From the NCBI RefSeq assembly GCF_900636325.1, contig NZ_LR134263.1, forward strand, positions 186,001 to 250,000: 64,000 nt of DNA, written 5' to 3'. The DNA comes from Staphylococcus delphini (GTDB lineage: Bacteria > Bacillota > Bacilli > Staphylococcales > Staphylococcaceae). Below, piece after piece: positions 1 to 7,959 of the stretch. Below the pieces are notes generated by a model. It was not told where the DNA came from, did no database searches, and was given only the letters and a program-made list of their open reading frames with translations. Positions within the stretch are counted from its first letter, which is position 1. Each line of letters opens with the position of its first letter. The position numbers were made by a program, and so were the translations under genes.

Positions 1-1
1 A

Positions 2-766
2 GGGCTCGATGGCACAGATATTATTCCATTATTAGAAGGTTTTGGTTGTAACGCAGCCGCTATCGTACAAGCAGGCCATCAATGTCAATTATGCACACGT
101 TCACGTTGTATGAGTCTCATCAGTTTTGGGACATCATGTAGTTATCAAATTGGTGCGACACTTTCAATATTTAACGTTGCACATCAAACGTGGCTCTTTA
201 TCCCGTATTTATTACTCGTTTTAATAGGTGGGTTAGTGCACAACCGATTGTGGTATCCATCAGAGCAATCATTCGTAGCCGCGCAAGTCTCGTCAAACGA
301 ACCTGTCGTTTGGCCGTCATTGAAACGTGTGTTAGCCCAAATGTGGGACAGTGTAAAAATGTTTTTATTTCAAGCCTTGCCGATATTTATTGCGATTTGT
401 CTCATTGCGAGTGCGTTAGCGTTAACACCAATATTGGAGATGATTTCAAAGTTGTTTATTCCGCTCCTCAGTTTATTACATATTCCACATGAATTATCAC
501 CAGGTTTATTATTTTCGATGATTCGTAAAGATGGGATGTTGTTATTTAATATGGGAAGCGGTCAGTTCATTCAAAGTTTATCAGCATGGCAAGTGTTGCT
601 CCTCGTATTTTTCAGTTCAACATTCACCGCTTGTTCGGTCACAATGACGATGGTGATACGACAATTAGGGTTGCGAGAAGGGAGTAAGATGATAGGGCGT
701 CAAATGCTGACTTCGTTGGCATGCGTCGCTATTTTGGGTAGCATCACATGGCTCATACTATTATAG
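2..766 (+). CDS. FeoB-like membrane transporter, C-terminal part (5' truncated by window)
   Basis: The reading frame is open from base 2, so the protein starts outside the window; the ATG at 110 lies inside the conserved part and is not a start. The visible 254 residues hold several hydrophobic segments and the Gly-Phe-Gly-Cys-Asn stretch followed by a Ser-Cys-Ser-Tyr motif that resembles the gate/nucleoside-recognition region of FeoB ferrous iron transporters. The GTPase domain expected at the N-terminus is not visible here. By family this would be an inner-membrane Fe(II) or related metal transporter. It ends at a TAG followed by a hairpin. A FeoB-related protein of other specificity remains possible. 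Confidence 0.6.
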   Translation, partial: GLDGTDIIPLLEGFGCNAAAIVQAGHQCQLCTRSRCMSLISFGTSCSYQIGATLSIFNVAHQTWLFIPYLLLVLIGGLVHNRLWYPSEQSFVAAQVSSNEPVVWPSLKRVLAQMWDSVKMFLFQALPIFIAICLIASALALTPILEMISKLFIPLLSLLHIPHELSPGLLFSMIRKDGMLLFNMGSGQFIQSLSAWQVLLLVFFSSTFTACSVTMTMVIRQLGLREGSKMIGRQMLTSLACVAILGSITWLILL

Positions 767-791
767 AAGTTTATCGCAAACGACATTGCGT

Positions 792-827
792 GAGGGTTGG
801 GACACATGATATGCCCCAGCTCTTTTT
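792..827 (+). terminator. Rho-independent terminator after the FeoB-like gene
   Basis: An imperfect stem (GAGGGTTGGGACA pairing with TGCCCCAGCTC) is followed directly by TTTTT. It lies 25 bases after the upstream stop codon. Confidence 0.6.
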
Positions 828-916
828 CCTACGATTTGCCATTTTTTACATTGAAATGAGGATTAAACATTGAACATATAGGGAAGATATAACCCATACA
901 ATCCTTGGAGGTGCCT

Positions 917-1966
917 ATGTTTTTAGCATGGAACGAAATCAAACGTAACAAACTCAAATTTAGCCTCATCATCGGCGTACTCATTCTCATCAGCTATCTC
1001 TTGTTTCTACTTTCCGGATTAGCGAAAGGGCTTATCAATATGAACACGGAAGGCATCAATCGTTGGGATGCAGATGCGATCGTATTAAATAAAGATGCCA
1101 ATCAAACGGTCCAACAATCTAGCTTTGATACAGCGCTTGTCAAAGATCAATTCGACAAACAAGCCACATTGAAACAAACAGGGGTCATTGTTTCTAACGG
1201 TAAAATTGAAGAAAACGCATTGCTATATGGTACGCAAAAAGATGCATTCATTGTTCCTAAATTAACAGAGGGGCGTACTTTTAAAACGAACAATGAAGTG
1301 ATTGCGGACGGTACTTTGAAAGAAAAAGGGTTTAAAGTGGGTGATACATTATCGTTATCTCAAACAGACGAAACATTGAAAATTGTAGGATTTACTGAAT
1401 CAGCGAAATACAACGCCTCACCTGTGCTCTTTGGGAATAATCAAACCATTGAAAAAATCAATCCTATTTTAACAGAAGGCAAAACGAATGCCGTTGTCGT
1501 AAAGGGGAGTGACTGGCAAAATCAAAAATTAGACAAGTCACTTGAAGCGATTGATATCCATACGTTCATTGAAAATCTACCCGGCTATCAAGCACAAAAT
1601 TTGACGTTAAACTTTATGATTAGCTTTTTATTTATTATTTCTGCCACGGTTATCGGTGTTTTTTTATATGTCATTACCTTACAAAAGACGCAATTGTTTG
1701 GCGTATTGAAAGCACAAGGATTTACGAATGGTGATTTAGTGAAAGTCGTGCTCTCTCAAACCTTTATTTTAGCTTTGATTGGTACATGCATCGGCTTAAT
1801 TTTGACATTGGTGACAGGCGCATTTTTACCTTCTGCCGTACCGATTAAGTTCGATATACTGACATTGATGCTTTTCGGTATTGTCCTCATTTTAGTGTCA
1901 TTGTTGGGGAGTCTATTTTCAATCGTTACAATACGCAAAATTGATCCATTGAAAGCGATCGGGTAG
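917..1966 (+). CDS. ABC transporter permease, FtsX/MacB type
   Basis: The 349-residue protein has one membrane segment near residues 16-38, a long extracytoplasmic domain, and three more segments in the last 130 residues. This is the FtsX/MacB layout seen in HrtB and lantibiotic-immunity permeases. The frame extends upstream to 905, but ATG 917 is preferred because TTGGAGGTG sits directly before it. The ATPase partner follows after 12 bases, so the two form one exporter. The substrate cannot be read from sequence; heme, peptide antibiotics or lipids are known for relatives. The position just before hypR-merA is suggestive of an envelope-stress role, but that is inference. Confidence 0.8.
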   Translation: MFLAWNEIKRNKLKFSLIIGVLILISYLLFLLSGLAKGLINMNTEGINRWDADAIVLNKDANQTVQQSSFDTALVKDQFDKQATLKQTGVIVSNGKIEENALLYGTQKDAFIVPKLTEGRTFKTNNEVIADGTLKEKGFKVGDTLSLSQTDETLKIVGFTESAKYNASPVLFGNNQTIEKINPILTEGKTNAVVVKGSDWQNQKLDKSLEAIDIHTFIENLPGYQAQNLTLNFMISFLFIISATVIGVFLYVITLQKTQLFGVLKAQGFTNGDLVKVVLSQTFILALIGTCIGLILTLVTGAFLPSAVPIKFDILTLMLFGIVLILVSLLGSLFSIVTIRKIDPLKAIG

Positions 1967-1978
1967 GAGGGATACAAC

Positions 1979-2641
1979 ATGTTGAAATTTGAAAACGTCA
2001 CGAAATCATTTAAAGATGGTCAGCAAGTCATTGAAGCGGTAAAGCCTACAACACTACAGTTTGAACAAGGTGAGCTGATCGCAATTGTAGGGCCATCTGG
2101 TTCGGGGAAAAGTACATTTTTAACGATGGCGGGTGCACTTCAAACACCGACATCTGGCGACATTACGATTGGTGAGCAAGTCATTACACATCTAAGTCAA
2201 AAAGCATTGGCGCGTGTGCGCATGCAACAAATTGGCTTTATATTACAAACGTCAAATTTGGTGCCATTTTTAACAGTCAAACAGCAATTTCAGCTCTTAA
2301 AAAAGCGAAAAAAGGATGTTTTGGCACAAGAAGACTTTGATGCATTAATTGAACAATTAGGATTAGACAGTATCATGAATCAATTGCCAAGTGAAATATC
2401 AGGCGGACAAAAGCAACGTGTCGCGATTGCCAAAGCGATTTATACGAATCCGGACATCATTTTAGCCGATGAACCGACAGCCTCCCTTGATACCGAAAAC
2501 GCGATGGCGGTGATGGAAATTTTGAAAAACCAATCTCAACGTCGTAACAAAATGTGTATGATTGTGACACATGATGAACGATTGACGGCTTATTGTGATA
2601 AAGTCTTTGAAATGAAAGATGGCGTCCTCACAGAAAAATAA
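1979..2641 (+). CDS. ABC transporter ATP-binding protein, MacB/LolD type
   Basis: A 220-residue ABC ATPase. The Walker A motif GPSGSGKST lies near residues 38-46, the signature is ISGGQKQR, Walker B is IILADEP followed by TASLD, and the switch histidine is in VTHDE. Length and signature place it with LolD/MacB/HrtA-type ATPases, which power FtsX-like permeases. GGAGGG lies 8 bases before the ATG. It is translated from the same transcript as the permease upstream. No terminator is evident after it, and about 50 bases separate it from the hypR operator, so read-through into hypR is possible. Confidence 0.85.
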   Translation: MLKFENVTKSFKDGQQVIEAVKPTTLQFEQGELIAIVGPSGSGKSTFLTMAGALQTPTSGDITIGEQVITHLSQKALARVRMQQIGFILQTSNLVPFLTVKQQFQLLKKRKKDVLAQEDFDALIEQLGLDSIMNQLPSEISGGQKQRVAIAKAIYTNPDIILADEPTASLDTENAMAVMEILKNQSQRRNKMCMIVTHDERLTAYCDKVFEMKDGVLTEK

Positions 2642-2692
2642 AATGGAGATTTGGAGCATTTAAATTCCCCTTTTCATATCGTTGTGATTTAA

Positions 2693-2711
2693 TGTAACTA
2701 TAATAATTACA
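2693..2711. promoter_or_regulatory. Palindromic operator over the hypR -10 box
   Basis: The 19-base palindrome TGTAACTATAATAATTACA matches itself in eight of nine arm positions. It contains TATAAT at 2699-2704 and ends 17 bases before the preferred hypR start. A repressor bound here would block the promoter, as reported for Rrf2-family HypR in S. aureus, where an inverted repeat precedes hypR-merA. I do not see a convincing -35 box. Confidence 0.6.
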
Positions 2712-2728
2712 ATTAAAGAGGTGCAATG

Positions 2729-3151
2729 ATGAATCTTGAATTTAATATCGCCGTGCATGTGCTTGCGTTTTTAAACCAACATCCTAGAGAGGTGTTTAAT
2801 AGTCAAGCGCTTGCGAGCAACGTCTGTGAGAACCCAGTGCAGTTGCGACGTGTCATGTCTAAGTTGCAACAAGAAGGTTATGTCAAAGTGGTACGTGGTC
2901 AAAAAGGGGGCTATCTCGCTACGGAAGAGGGAGCGGCGATTAAGTTAGAAGCACTTTTTCGTTTATTCAATCGCCCTGAGAACCATGGTCGCTTATTTAC
3001 AGGTCATCCTTCAATTCACTGTGAAATCTCGCAAAAAATCGAACAAGTCATGTATGGCCACTATTTAACGGAACAAGAAATCATTGCAAATTATTACCAA
3101 GATCAAACGATAGGTGATATTTTGAACCAAATTAAAGAGGTGGAAGCATAA
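2729..3151 (+). CDS. hypR: Rrf2-family redox-sensing repressor, HypR-like
   Basis: A 140-residue Rrf2 regulator with an N-terminal winged helix and the typical GQKGGY wing. The two tandem ATG codons at 2726 and 2729 leave a choice; AGAGGTG is well spaced for the second. With that start the cysteines fall at positions 33 and 98, very close to the Cys33-Cys99 pair reported to form the intersubunit disulfide that inactivates S. aureus HypR under hypochlorite stress. Rrf2 proteins that bind Fe-S clusters carry three clustered cysteines, which are absent here. The gene abuts merA without a gap, which is the arrangement known for this regulator and its target. Confidence 0.85.
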   Translation: MNLEFNIAVHVLAFLNQHPREVFNSQALASNVCENPVQLRRVMSKLQQEGYVKVVRGQKGGYLATEEGAAIKLEALFRLFNRPENHGRLFTGHPSIHCEISQKIEQVMYGHYLTEQEIIANYYQDQTIGDILNQIKEVEA

Positions 3152-4477
3152 ATGGAAAAGTATGATTTAATTGTTGTCGGATTTGGTAAAGCAGGGAAAA
3201 CGTTGGCGAAATTTGCAGTACAACAAGGTAAGAAAGTCGCAGTCATTGAAAAATCGGCAGAAATGTATGGCGGCACATGCATTAACATCGGCTGTATCCC
3301 ATCAAAAGTGCTCGTGCATGATGGGATTGAAGCAGTATCATTTAACGACGCAATGCAACGTAAACGCGATGTGGTCAGTGCATTAAACAACAAAAACTAT
3401 CACAATCTTGCGGATGAAGACACAGTAGATGTGATTAATATGACAGCAGCGTTCAAATCTGCACATGAAATCGACTTATTGAATGCACAAGGTGATACAG
3501 TTAAAACGATTGAAGGTACAAATATTGTCATTAATACAGGTGCGAAGTCGGTCATTCCTAACATTAAAGGTATCGACACATCGAAACGTGTATATGATTC
3601 AAAAGCAATTATGGATTTAACGCAACAACCGAAACGTTTAGTCATTGTCGGTGGTGGCTATATCGCGCTTGAATTTGCTTCTATGTTTGCGAATTTCGGG
3701 ACAGAAGTGACTGTATTAGAACGCGCGGATCACATCTTGAAAAAAGAAGATGAAGCGATTGCAAAACAAGTGACAGAAGATTTAACACAAAAAGGCATTC
3801 AATTTGTTTTTGATGCTGAAACTGAAGCCATTCAAGATGAAGCAGATGTCACAAAAGTCGTGACGAGTCAAGGGACATTTGAAGCGGATGCTGTACTTGT
3901 AGCAACAGGACGCAAACCGAATACAGAAGGCTTAAACTTAGAAGCAGCCGGTGTTCAATTAGGAAAACGTGGAGAAGTCGTAGTGAATGACAAACTACAA
4001 ACGTCTGTCGATCACATCTATGCAGTCGGTGATGTTAATGGTGGCTTACAATTTACGTATATTTCATTAGATGACTTTAGAATCGTGAAATCGCAAATTT
4101 TCGGCGATGGTCAACGTACACTTGAACAACGTGGTGCCGTGCCTTATACGATGTTTATCGACCCACCGATGTCACGTGTGGGTATGACTGCAGTAGAAGC
4201 ACGTGAAAAAGGCTATGATGTGCGAGAAAATGAATTACCAGTGCATGCGATGCCACGTCATAAAATTAATAACGATACACGAGGATTGTTCAAAGCGGTG
4301 GTAGACGCGAAATCTGGCCGAGTGTTAGGTGCCACATTGTATGGAAAACAGTCTGAGGAACTGATCAACATTGTGAAATTAGTAATAGATCAGCAGTTGT
4401 CGTATACAGTGTTGAGAGATCATATCTATACGCATCCAACAATGGCAGAGTCGTTTAATGATTTGTTTAATTTTTAG
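3152..4477 (+). CDS. merA: Flavoprotein disulfide reductase, MerA-like (hypochlorite-responsive)
   Basis: A 441-residue pyridine nucleotide-disulfide oxidoreductase. The FAD-binding GFGKAG is at residues 10-15, the redox-active CINIGC pair is at Cys43/Cys48, the NAD(P)H-binding GGGYIALEFAS is in the middle, and the YAVGDV FAD motif and the C-terminal dimerisation domain with HPT follow. Despite the name it lacks the N-terminal heavy-metal domain and the C-terminal cysteine pair of true mercuric reductases. In S. aureus the homologous MerA is controlled by HypR and protects against HOCl and allicin. The ATG follows the hypR stop codon directly, so translation is probably coupled. Confidence 0.85.
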   Translation: MEKYDLIVVGFGKAGKTLAKFAVQQGKKVAVIEKSAEMYGGTCINIGCIPSKVLVHDGIEAVSFNDAMQRKRDVVSALNNKNYHNLADEDTVDVINMTAAFKSAHEIDLLNAQGDTVKTIEGTNIVINTGAKSVIPNIKGIDTSKRVYDSKAIMDLTQQPKRLVIVGGGYIALEFASMFANFGTEVTVLERADHILKKEDEAIAKQVTEDLTQKGIQFVFDAETEAIQDEADVTKVVTSQGTFEADAVLVATGRKPNTEGLNLEAAGVQLGKRGEVVVNDKLQTSVDHIYAVGDVNGGLQFTYISLDDFRIVKSQIFGDGQRTLEQRGAVPYTMFIDPPMSRVGMTAVEAREKGYDVRENELPVHAMPRHKINNDTRGLFKAVVDAKSGRVLGATLYGKQSEELINIVKLVIDQQLSYTVLRDHIYTHPTMAESFNDLFNF

Positions 4478-4613
4478 TGTAAATATGAATATCATGATGG
4501 GTGAGCGGTCGATAAAGCGTGGAAACGACTGCCTCTTATGAAGATTGCTGTTTATTATATCTATAAATAAAATTGTGCACATAGTAGTTGTCATCAACAC
4601 AATAACCTTATTG

Positions 4614-4642
4614 TTGCATTTTGTGGATACGGATGCTACAAT
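4614..4642 (+). promoter_or_regulatory. Promoter of the Fst-system antitoxin RNA
   Basis: TTGCAT at 4614-4619, a 17-base spacer, and TACAAT at 4637-4642 with an upstream TG (extended -10). Transcription would begin near 4649. Confidence 0.6.
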
Positions 4643-4648
4643 AAGGAC

Positions 4649-4710
4649 ATAAAAGTTTAGCATATAGAACACCAATCCCCTCACTATCGGAGTAGTGAGG
4701 GGATTTCTAA
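4649..4710 (+). ncRNA. Putative antisense RNA antitoxin (RNAII-like) of an Fst-type toxin-antitoxin system
   Basis: A short transcript of about 60 nucleotides is predicted from the promoter at 4614-4642 to the hairpin at 4674-4705. It begins with AAAGTTTAGCATATAGAACACC, which differs in only a few bases from the plus-strand sequence at 4820-4840 covering the toxin start codon and ribosome binding site. The RNA would therefore pair with the toxin mRNA translation-initiation region, as RNAII does with RNAI in the par/Fst family. Size, convergent orientation and shared terminator agree with that family. Ends are estimates. Confidence 0.65.
4674..4705. terminator. Bidirectional terminator shared by the toxin mRNA and antitoxin RNA
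   Basis: A perfect 13-base-pair stem (AATCCCCTCACTA with TAGTGAGGGGATT) and a 6-base loop. It lies between the convergent toxin and antitoxin genes, as expected for Fst loci. Confidence 0.75.
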
Positions 4711-4725
4711 TGGTGTGGTTATTTG

Positions 4726-4830
4726 TCACTTTTTCTTTTTTACGTTGCGTTTACTTAACCAATATGTAAAATACACAACGATGCAGCCGCTAATGCTAGA
4801 GGCCGCTACACTTAACAAAAAGTTTAGCAT
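4726..4830 (-). CDS. Type I toxin, Fst/PepA family small membrane peptide
   Basis: A 34-residue peptide with a single membrane helix (about residues 3-25), an internal Gly-Cys, an aromatic YFTYWL patch and a highly basic tail ending in KKKK. This is the layout of Fst-family toxins such as those in Enterococcus and staphylococci, which insert into the membrane from inside. GGAGGTG lies six bases before the ATG, so translation would be strong unless masked. Direct repeats flank the terminator and the start site, and a convergent antisense RNA is predicted. Too short for routine gene calling. The family call rests on architecture and remembered relatives. Confidence 0.7.
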   Translation of the reverse strand: MLNFLLSVAASSISGCIVVYFTYWLSKRNVKKKK

Positions 4831-4887
4831 AGTGAACACCTCCTCTCTACGTCAAGTTCAGACGGCTGAGGGATAAGTGACGAAAAT

Positions 4888-4893
4888 ATTATA
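4888..4893 (-). promoter_or_regulatory. Extended -10 promoter of the Fst-type toxin mRNA
   Basis: On the minus strand TGCTATAAT, an extended -10, lies about 60 bases upstream of the toxin start, with a weak TTAAAC -35 candidate. The rest of 4900-5120 shows no gene that I can support. Confidence 0.55.
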
Positions 4894-5121
4894 GCACATA
4901 TGTTTAAATGTTTAACGAAAAATAATTGTGCATGTCTGATAAAAGCCATAAAAAGATGATGATAGAAAACTGTCAAACGGGTTAGGTACTATTCAATCAA
5001 GTGTTATTTGCTTAAATGTATCATGAATGACGGAGCTTAAAGATGGCGTGACTATGAGAGAATGTACGAATAAGTCAAAGTAATGCAGAACGCCAAAGCA
5101 GTATATGAAATGGATTTAAAT

Positions 5122-5156
5122 AAAATCACCCCACAGCATATGTGCAGGGTGATTTT
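5122..5156. terminator. Terminator after the amidohydrolase gene
   Basis: AAAATCACCC pairs with GGGTGATTTT around a 15-base loop; T-runs occur on both strands. It is placed 44 bases beyond the stop of the minus-strand amidohydrolase. Confidence 0.7.
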
Positions 5157-5199
5157 TAACATCCAACTTGCTATTGTTAACTTTAAAATGATTCAATTT

Positions 5200-6156
5200 C
5201 TATTCATGCTCAATCTCAAAGAATTTCACTGCATTGCCATATAAAATGCCATCCACTTTAGCTGGATCAATCCCTGAGTCCTGAATATAAGTGACTGCAC
5301 GTGTATACTTCTCATCTTGGAAATAAGGGAAGTCGCTCCCCATCATGAGGTGGGAGGCATCAAACGAATCAATTGTATTTTTCAGTGATGGACCGTGGAA
5401 ATTCGCCGTATCATAATAAAATTGACGGTTTAAAATGTCCCATGGGCTCTCATCGAAGGCATCCCAATCTTCATAGTTGTCTTCAATACGTTGGATAAAG
5501 AAAGGTAAAGCGCCACCTAAGTGTGAAATGTGGAATTGAATGTTTGGGTATTTTTGCGGGATTCTATTTTTCAGTAAATGTAAGGCGACAAATGTTGATT
5601 CTAGTGGTGCACCGATGACCCAGTGTAATTGATAGTCATTGACCATGGGGGTTTGTGCACCGCAACCTGTCGGGTGAATGTAGAGTGTTGCATGCAGTTC
5701 ATTCATCGCTTCGAAAAATTCTTCAAACTGTAAATCTGCAATAGAAACTTTATCTTTCACGAGTGTTGGAATGGCGATACCGATAAATTCGTCTTTTGAT
5801 AATAATTCACGTGCTTCTTCAATCGCTTGGTCAAGATACGGTAATGACACAGCACCATAAGCTAAAAAGCGATCTGGGTATTTTTTAACAAGTGATTCAT
5901 ATAAATCGTTAATGATACGTGCAGATTCTTTCGCTTCTTCTTTCGTACCCCATTGCGGAGATTGCGGTGTCGCGGAAATAATTTGTTTACCTACACCCGC
6001 ATCGTCCATCATTTTAAACCGTTTTTTTAGGTCTTCTTCTGAGTCTGATTGATTGATCCCTTTTGCCACTTCTGTTCCTTGACTGCCTAATTTGCCTAGT
6101 CTTTCAAGATAAGATTCGCTCCATAAATGAGCGTGTGTATCAATTGCTTTGGCCAT
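5200..6156 (-). CDS. Amidohydrolase-family metal-dependent hydrolase or decarboxylase
   Basis: A 318-residue TIM-barrel protein of the amidohydrolase_2 (ACMSD/gamma-resorcylate decarboxylase-like) group. The metal-binding HAH is at residues 8-10, HISHLGG supplies later histidines, and GSDFP near residue 275 carries the catalytic Asp. GGAGTG lies nine bases before the ATG. Members hydrolyse cyclic amides or lactones or decarboxylate aromatic acids; the substrate here cannot be told. It appears to be a single-gene unit bounded by a terminator and its own promoter. Confidence 0.75.
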   Translation of the reverse strand: MAKAIDTHAHLWSESYLERLGKLGSQGTEVAKGINQSDSEEDLKKRFKMMDDAGVGKQIISATPQSPQWGTKEEAKESARIINDLYESLVKKYPDRFLAYGAVSLPYLDQAIEEARELLSKDEFIGIAIPTLVKDKVSIADLQFEEFFEAMNELHATLYIHPTGCGAQTPMVNDYQLHWVIGAPLESTFVALHLLKNRIPQKYPNIQFHISHLGGALPFFIQRIEDNYEDWDAFDESPWDILNRQFYYDTANFHGPSLKNTIDSFDASHLMMGSDFPYFQDEKYTRAVTYIQDSGIDPAKVDGILYGNAVKFFEIEHE

Positions 6157-6203
6157 CGTCTATTTCACTCCAATCATGTTTTTAAAATTTAATATTTGAG
6201 GAT

Positions 6204-6209
6204 AGTATA
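6204..6209 (-). promoter_or_regulatory. Extended -10 promoter of the amidohydrolase gene
   Basis: TGCTATACT on the minus strand, about 48 bases before the start codon. Upstream of it (6234-6253) lies the imperfect inverted repeat CCACTTCACTACAGTAGTGG, a possible operator. Confidence 0.45.
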
Positions 6210-6432
6210 GCAAGCTCGCAAATCCATAAGGTGAAGCCACTTCACTACAGTAGTGGTTTGAGTTGTAGATCACTTCATCCATGTTGCATGATTGCGATAC
6301 CACCCTTTAGTTATTATTGCCTCATTTTATTTTTTTGAAACGACTTCCACCTGTTTAATCCTCGTATTTTGAAAGGCAATCATCATAAATCGCACGCCAA
6401 ACTTTGATTGAATAGGGTGCAATGAGGTGGAC

Positions 6433-7842
6433 TCAATGTTTAAGCTTGTTTTTAGAAACACGTGTCGCCACTATGATACCGACAATGACAACGACTGCGA
6501 CAATACGGTAAGTCCATTGTAAACCGAAAATATTGCGCATCATTGGATTGCCGCCGTGTGCCATAGCTATTTGTGACATCAACGTAACGAGTAAACCTGT
6601 TCCGATCGCTGCTGAAATTTGTCGTAACGTATTATTCATTGCTGCACCGTGTGGGATGAGCGGTTTAGGTAAGGCATTCATCGCTTCTGTCGTCATTGGG
6701 ACCATAATGCCAGAGTTACCTAATGTGAGGATGACAAAAGATAAAATTAAGTACCAAATTGGCGTATGGGCATTTAAAAATGAAATGAGTAGAGTGCCAA
6801 TAAAGATGAATGTCATCCCTGCGATCGCTAAAATACGACCGCCAATTTTATCGTAAAGTCTGCCGTTAATTGGTGCGAGTAAGCCCATCACAAGGCCACC
6901 CGGTAACAATATTAGACCTGATTGTAATGGTGACATGCCGCGTATCGATTGCATATAAATGGGTAACATCGTCATCGTTCCGATAAAGATTAAGAACATG
7001 AGGACAACTAAAGCAATCGGTACTGTAAATGACCGGTATTGGAAGACGCGCATCTCAAGCATCGGTGTATCGAGTTTGAGTTGACGTAACACGAACCCAA
7101 TTAAAATGATGAGGGCGATGATGATAGAAACGTAACTGAGCGGATGATGCCATCCATATGGGCCAGCCGAACTAAAGCCGAAGAGTAAACCGCCAAAACC
7201 GAACGTCGATAAGATAACGGATAAAATATCGAGTGTAGGTTGGCTTAATTCAGTGGCGTTCGTCATTTTAAATAAACCAAAAATCAGTACAATGACCGAA
7301 ATAATTAAAATGATTAAGAAGAGGTAGCGCCAATTGAACAGATTGACAAACCAACCTGCTGCAGTCGGACCAATGGCTGGGGCGAACCCGATCACTAATC
7401 CATATAATCCCATAGCCATCCCACGTTTTTCGGTAGGGAAGACGAGGAACAAAAATGTTTGGGTTAGAGGCATTAAAATTCCTGCCCCCATCGCTTGAAT
7501 CGCGCGTCCTACAAGAATGAAAATGTATTGAGGGGCGAGCAAGCCTAAGAGTGAGCCACAAATAAATAACGTTAATGCTGTAAAAAAGAGACTTTTTAAA
7601 GTGAAACGTTGTGATAAGTAGGCGGTAACTGGAATCATAATCCCGTTGACCAACATAAAAATCGTCGTGACCCATTGTGCGACTGAACTGGTTAAATGAA
7701 AGTCAGCCATCATTTCGGGTAAAACAGTTGTAAACAAAGTTTGGTTAAGAACAGCTATAAATGCACCAGAAATCATGATGATAATCGCCGGCAAATGTTG
7801 TTGAATGGAGTGACTCTCGCTTTCGCTATGAGACATTTTCAT
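6433..7842 (-). CDS. MFS multidrug efflux transporter, DHA2 (14-TM) family
   Basis: A 469-residue integral membrane protein with about fourteen hydrophobic segments and a short cytoplasmic N-terminus. LNQTLFTTVLPEM in the first helix is the LNxT-type motif of DHA2 drug:proton antiporters (EmrB/LmrB/QacA group), and GAGILMPLTQT with GWFVNLFNWRYLFL further along fits motif C and its surroundings. AAGGAG lies four bases before ATG 7842; a second ATG six bases on is also possible. It diverges from the NAT-tetR operon across a palindrome, which suggests drug-inducible control by that TetR protein. Confidence 0.8.
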   Translation of the reverse strand: MKMSHSESESHSIQQHLPAIIIMISGAFIAVLNQTLFTTVLPEMMADFHLTSSVAQWVTTIFMLVNGIMIPVTAYLSQRFTLKSLFFTALTLFICGSLLGLLAPQYIFILVGRAIQAMGAGILMPLTQTFLFLVFPTEKRGMAMGLYGLVIGFAPAIGPTAAGWFVNLFNWRYLFLIILIISVIVLIFGLFKMTNATELSQPTLDILSVILSTFGFGGLLFGFSSAGPYGWHHPLSYVSIIIALIILIGFVLRQLKLDTPMLEMRVFQYRSFTVPIALVVLMFLIFIGTMTMLPIYMQSIRGMSPLQSGLILLPGGLVMGLLAPINGRLYDKIGGRILAIAGMTFIFIGTLLISFLNAHTPIWYLILSFVILTLGNSGIMVPMTTEAMNALPKPLIPHGAAMNNTLRQISAAIGTGLLVTLMSQIAMAHGGNPMMRNIFGLQWTYRIVAVVVIVGIIVATRVSKNKLKH

Positions 7843-7885
7843 GTTGCTCCTTTCTATACAGAAATGTTTTTTTGTCTATTCTAAG

Positions 7886-7899
7886 TGGAATGCATTCCA
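7886..7899. promoter_or_regulatory. Perfect palindrome, probable TetR-family operator
   Basis: TGGAATGCATTCCA is a perfect 14-base palindrome in the 117-base gap between the divergent efflux pump and the NAT-tetR operon. It ends one base before the -35 box of the NAT promoter. Confidence 0.65.
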
Positions 7900-7900
7900 T

Positions 7901-7929
7901 TTGTCAAACGGATGAATTCTCGATATGAT
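7901..7929 (+). promoter_or_regulatory. Promoter of the NAT-tetR operon
   Basis: TTGTCA at 7901-7906, a 17-base spacer and TATGAT at 7924-7929. It abuts the palindrome at 7886-7899. Confidence 0.65.
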
Positions 7930-7959
7930 AGAGTACGAAAAGCAATAAGGAGGGCCATT

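Noticed and set aside
4379-4729. 116-codon minus-strand frame over the merA end
   Set aside because: Overlaps merA and the Fst-type antitoxin RNA; no ribosome binding site.
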